Source: DATLNF01 sp046590575
Lineage (GTDB): Bacteria; Actinomycetota; Actinomycetes; BP-191
Assembly (NCBI GenBank): GCA_046590575.1
Contig: JBKJUS010000198.1
Location: 1 to 9,564 of the forward strand
DNA: 9,564 nucleotides
Direction of reading: 5' to 3'
A model generated the notes under the pieces. The model searched no databases. It worked only from the letters and a program-made list of their open reading frames with translations, and was not told the origin of the DNA. Of the stretch, positions 6,687 to 9,564 are shown one piece after another (within the stretch, counting starts at the first letter, position 1; each line of letters starts with the position of its first letter). The translations under genes and the position numbers were made by a program.

Positions 6687-9287
6687 CTACACCGGTGTTT
6701 CACCCTCCGCCTGCCGGAAGCGGGGGTCAACCGAGGTCGGGACGCTGAACGAGTATGCGCCCGAACCGCACTCGACGGGGGCGGCACCAGGCACGTGCAC
6801 CGCAGCCGTGGCGCCAACCGGGATCTCCACGTCGACCCGCAACGTACCGTCGGGCAACCGCCTCCAGCCCGCGCGCACCACGCCGTACGCCGACCGGTGG
6901 CTTGCCGATGCCCACTGGAGCGCCGAATCGGGTGCCGGGGCCAGCCGCAGCCGGCGCCCGCCCGGCTCGGCGTAGTCGATGCCGGCGACGGTGCGGTAGA
7001 GCCACTCCCCGACCGAGCCGAGGGCGTAGTGGTTGTAGGAGTTCATCGCCGAGTCGCCGTACCCAGACTTCTCGGTCCAGCCGTTCCATCGCTCCCAGAT
7101 CGTGGTCGCACCGAACTTGACCGCATAGAGCCAGGACGGGTACCCCTCCTGGAGCAGCAGGCGGTAGGCGAGATCCGTGCGCCCGCCGTCAGTCAGCGCC
7201 GGCAGCAACTGCCCGACACCAAGGAATCCCGTCGTCAGGTGGGTGCCGTGCGCCTCGACGTCGTCAACCAGCCGCTGCACTGCAGCACGTGCTGCGTCGC
7301 CGGGAATGAGACCGAAGCGCAGGGACAGCGCATAGGCGGTCTGTGTCTCGCAGGTGAGCCGACCGTCGGCGAGGAGAAACTCCGCCCGGAATGCGTCGGC
7401 GATGCGCTCGGCCAGGCCATGCATGTCCCGCGCCTCGTCCTCGAGATGCAGGAGCTCGGCCGCCTTCGCCGTCAGCCGGGCGCTCTGAGCGAAGTAGGCA
7501 GTCGCGATGAGCGACTTGTCTGTGTCGACGTCGACATTGAGCCAGTCACCGTTGTCATAGCTTCGAGCGTGTCGCCAGAGCAGGTCCGGGTTGTGGGCGT
7601 GGACGTAGCCGACCCAGCGGGCCATCGCGGGATAGCACTCGGCGAGCAGAGCCTCGTCGGCGTACTGCTGCGACACCGTCCAGGGCACGATCACCCCCGC
7701 ATCCGCCCAGCCCGCCGAGCCATCCGGTCCGAGCACCACAGCAGGCGCCACGTCGCAAAAGCTGCCGCCGGGTGTCTGGGTGTCGACGAGGTCCCGCAGC
7801 CACTTGGTGAAGAACCCGGCCATGTCGAACAGGTAACAGGCGGTGGGGGCGAAGACCTGCGCGTCACCCGTCCAACCCATGCGCTCGTCGCGCTGCGGGC
7901 AGTCGGTCGGGATGTCGAGGAAGTTGCCGCGGGCGCCCCAGACGATGTTGTCGTGCAGTCGGTTGACCCCCTCGTCGGAGCAGGTGAAGTGCCCGACCTG
8001 CTCGAGGTCGGAGCCGCAGACGACGGCAGTGACATCGGCCGGTTCAAGGTCGCCGGGGTAGTTCGAGACCTCGGCGTATCGGAAGCCGTGAAAGGTGAAC
8101 GTAGGCTCGACGGTGAGCGCTCCCCTGCCGTCGAGCACGTAGGAGTCGGTCGCCGTGGCGGTGCGCAGGTTCTCGACGTAGAGACCACCGTCCGGCGCCA
8201 GGATCTCGGCATGCCGGACGGTGACCGTGGACCCGGACGCACCGTCGAGCCGGAGCCGAACCCAGCCGACGAGATTCTGACCGAAGTCGATCCGATGCGT
8301 GTCCAGCCCGACGCGCTCGACGGCGGACGCCGGCCGCTCCTCGGTGACGCGCACCGGAGGCGCCGGCGAGAACACCCGACGAGCTGCCGTCCCGGCCGTG
8401 ATGCGGACCGGCTGCCCAAGTCCGGCTGCCGAGCTCGACCGACACCAGGCGTCGTCGACGAGCCGCGCGTCGAAGGTCTCACCGAGCAGCATGTCGCTGC
8501 TCACCAGCGCGCCGGAGCCGGCCCGCCAGCTCTCGTCGGTGACGTGCACTGCCCGTCCGTCGTCAGTGTCGACCTCGATCTGCGCCAGCAACGACGGGGC
8601 GTCGCCGTAGTGCTCGCGCGTGCCCTGGAAGCCGACGTAGCCGGCGTACCAGCCATCGACCAGCACCGCCCCGACGGCGTTGGGGCCCTCCACCAGATGC
8701 TCGGTCAGGTCGAGCACCTGGTACTGCACCCGCTGGTAGTAGTCGGTCCAGCCGGGGGTGAAGCGGGCGTCGCCGACGCGCCGGCCGTTGCAGTGCAGCT
8801 CGTAGAGGCCCAAGGCGGTGACGTAGGCGCGGGCACGCCGTACCGGTCCGCTGACCTGCAGGTCGGTGCGCAGGTAGGTGACCGCCGACGCGGTGGTCGG
8901 GGCAGCGGGTGCGATCCACTGCGCCTGCCAGTCTGCGAGGTCCAACAAGCCCATCTCCCACGACGCCGCAGGCGCGTACGGCGAGGCCAGGTCGAGGTCG
9001 TCCCAGACCCGGACTGACCAGTGAAGCTGCTGGCGGCTCGTCAGCGCCGAACCGCCGTAGGGGACGAGCACGCACTCCGACGAGGGCACCTTGCCGCTGT
9101 CCCAGACGTCGGCCGTCTCGTCGAGCACGCCCTGGGGCGAGCTGGCGACGAGGACCTGGTAGGCCGTCTGCGTCGTACCCGGTCGGCTTGCCTGGACCTG
9201 CCAGCTCAACCGGGGCGGTCGGCGGTCCATCCCACGAGGGTTGACCAGGTGCTCACAGCGCAGCCGCTCGGCAGCCAGCTCGGTCAA
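6687..9287 (-). CDS. Alpha-L-rhamnosidase, glycoside hydrolase family 78
   Basis: This inverting glycosidase releases terminal alpha-L-rhamnose from glycosides such as flavonoid or saponin rhamnosides or oligosaccharides. It has 866 residues from the TTG at 9287, a normal family length. Domains in order: N-terminal beta-sandwiches starting LRCEHLVNPRG with PRLSW (25-29) and WDSGK (62-66); a concanavalin-like region with DFGQNLVGW (334-342); the (alpha/alpha)6 barrel with DIPTDCPQRDERMGWTGDA (458-476); and a C-terminal sandwich. E468 in QRDER is the probable general acid and E732 in IWERWN the probable base, by analogy with Streptomyces avermitilis and Bacillus family enzymes. No signal peptide is present, so it acts on imported substrate. 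TTG is chosen because it forms a TTGA overlap with the ATPase stop; the upstream GTG at 9383 would add 32 unrelated residues. Confidence 0.95.
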   Translation of the reverse strand: MTELAAERLRCEHLVNPRGMDRRPPRLSWQVQASRPGTTQTAYQVLVASSPQGVLDETADVWDSGKVPSSECVLVPYGGSALTSRQQLHWSVRVWDDLDLASPYAPAASWEMGLLDLADWQAQWIAPAAPTTASAVTYLRTDLQVSGPVRRARAYVTALGLYELHCNGRRVGDARFTPGWTDYYQRVQYQVLDLTEHLVEGPNAVGAVLVDGWYAGYVGFQGTREHYGDAPSLLAQIEVDTDDGRAVHVTDESWRAGSGALVSSDMLLGETFDARLVDDAWCRSSSAAGLGQPVRITAGTAARRVFSPAPPVRVTEERPASAVERVGLDTHRIDFGQNLVGWVRLRLDGASGSTVTVRHAEILAPDGGLYVENLRTATATDSYVLDGRGALTVEPTFTFHGFRYAEVSNYPGDLEPADVTAVVCGSDLEQVGHFTCSDEGVNRLHDNIVWGARGNFLDIPTDCPQRDERMGWTGDAQVFAPTACYLFDMAGFFTKWLRDLVDTQTPGGSFCDVAPAVVLGPDGSAGWADAGVIVPWTVSQQYADEALLAECYPAMARWVGYVHAHNPDLLWRHARSYDNGDWLNVDVDTDKSLIATAYFAQSARLTAKAAELLHLEDEARDMHGLAERIADAFRAEFLLADGRLTCETQTAYALSLRFGLIPGDAARAAVQRLVDDVEAHGTHLTTGFLGVGQLLPALTDGGRTDLAYRLLLQEGYPSWLYAVKFGATTIWERWNGWTEKSGYGDSAMNSYNHYALGSVGEWLYRTVAGIDYAEPGGRRLRLAPAPDSALQWASASHRSAYGVVRAGWRRLPDGTLRVDVEIPVGATAAVHVPGAAPVECGSGAYSFSVPTSVDPRFRQAEGETPV

Positions 9288-9564
9288 CGGGCGGCGACCA
9301 GGGCGTCGGCGTGCTGGTTGCAGTATTTCTCGCGCACCGCAGCGCGGCTGCAGGGCGAGCCACTCTTGGTGGTTGCCGCGCACCTGCCTGCGGCCTTGGC
9401 GGGGGACGCCGCCACCAGACCGGACCGCTCGACGGCGACCGAGCTGCCGCCGAGGTAGGACTCCAGCACCATGGGGTCGGCGATCACCTCGGCCGGCGTC
9501 CCCTCGGCGATCACCTTGCCGGAGTCGAGGGCGATGATGCGGTCGGAGATGCCCATGATCAACG
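9284..9564 (-). CDS. LivG-type ABC transporter ATP-binding protein, C-terminal end with Cys/His tail
   Basis: Only the last 93 codons lie in the window; the gene continues past the right edge, so Walker A, Walker B and signature motifs are not visible. The visible start MGISDRIIALDSGKVIAEG, then TPAEV and LESYLGG, matches the end of LivG-type ATPases that power branched-chain-amino-acid-type importers; LivF proteins end differently. The family normally stops at the YLG motif. Here about 54 further residues follow: an Ala-rich linker and a C-x9-C-x9-C-x2-H element. The stop codon overlaps the rhamnosidase start by 4 bases (TTGA). That overlap points to a shared transcript and coupled translation, placing the rhamnosidase in the importer operon. 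The family call is good despite the fragment; the specific substrate is unknown. Confidence 0.85.
   Translation of the reverse strand, partial: LIMGISDRIIALDSGKVIAEGTPAEVIADPMVLESYLGGSSVAVERSGLVAASPAKAAGRCAATTKSGSPCSRAAVREKYCNQHADALVAAR
9311..9382 (-). other. C-x9-C-x9-C-x2-H putative metal-binding tail of the ABC ATPase
   Basis: The element begins CAATTKSG, has its second Cys after SP, and ends YCNQH. Its form (C, TKxGxxC, YCxxH) resembles short Cys/His modules that I recall at the ends of assorted actinobacterial and phage proteins, where they probably bind zinc. Their function is not established to my knowledge, and I cannot name a Pfam entry with certainty. Confidence 0.6.

Noticed and set aside
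6687..6720. Frameshift or truncation at the end of the rhamnosidase
   Set aside because: The TAG at 6687-6689 follows a complete C-terminal domain and the protein has normal family length.
6795..9017. A 740-codon open frame on the plus strand opposite the rhamnosidase
   Set aside because: It is Arg/Val/Gly-rich with no domain motif. The opposite strand carries an intact GH78 enzyme, so it is a GC-rich antisense shadow.

Overview
The window is GC-rich, densely packed DNA with actinobacterial codon use, actinobacterial-type lipoproteins (long linker after an LSAC lipobox) and GTG/TTG starts. It most likely comes from the chromosome of a soil or water actinomycete. The genus cannot be fixed from the sequence alone; a Nocardioides-like organism is only a guess. 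There is no RNA gene, insertion sequence, CRISPR array or phage gene. All four gaps between genes are under 100 bases.

Left part (1-3380). A zinc alcohol dehydrogenase, cut by the left edge, reads leftward. Across a 37-base gap, a serine beta-lactamase-fold hydrolase/esterase reads rightward. It overlaps by 8 bases an AMP-forming acyl-CoA ligase. Together these look like a small catabolic unit: ester or lactone hydrolysis, CoA activation of the acid, and oxidation of an alcohol. A 7-bp perfect hairpin covers the ligase stop codon and faces the convergent right-hand genes.

Right part (3416-9564, all on the minus strand; transcription order runs from the right edge to the left). First comes the C-terminal end of a LivG-type ABC ATPase, which carries an unusual C-x9-C-x9-C-x2-H tail. 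Next is a cytoplasmic GH78 alpha-L-rhamnosidase that overlaps the ATPase by 4 bases (TTGA). After a 95-base gap with a compound palindrome come two tandem paralogous LivJ-type lipoproteins. These two share an almost identical 79-residue export and tether segment, although their binding domains have diverged much further. A block of three 8-bp repeats separates them.

Working model (inference): the ABC system imports a rhamnosylated or similar amphipathic compound through two receptors of different specificity. The rhamnosidase trims it inside the cell. The neighbouring esterase, ligase and dehydrogenase may act on the aglycone or acyl part. The most unusual points are the rhamnosidase translationally linked to a branched-chain-amino-acid-type ABC ATPase, the Cys/His tail on that ATPase, and the hyper-conserved tether of the paired receptors.
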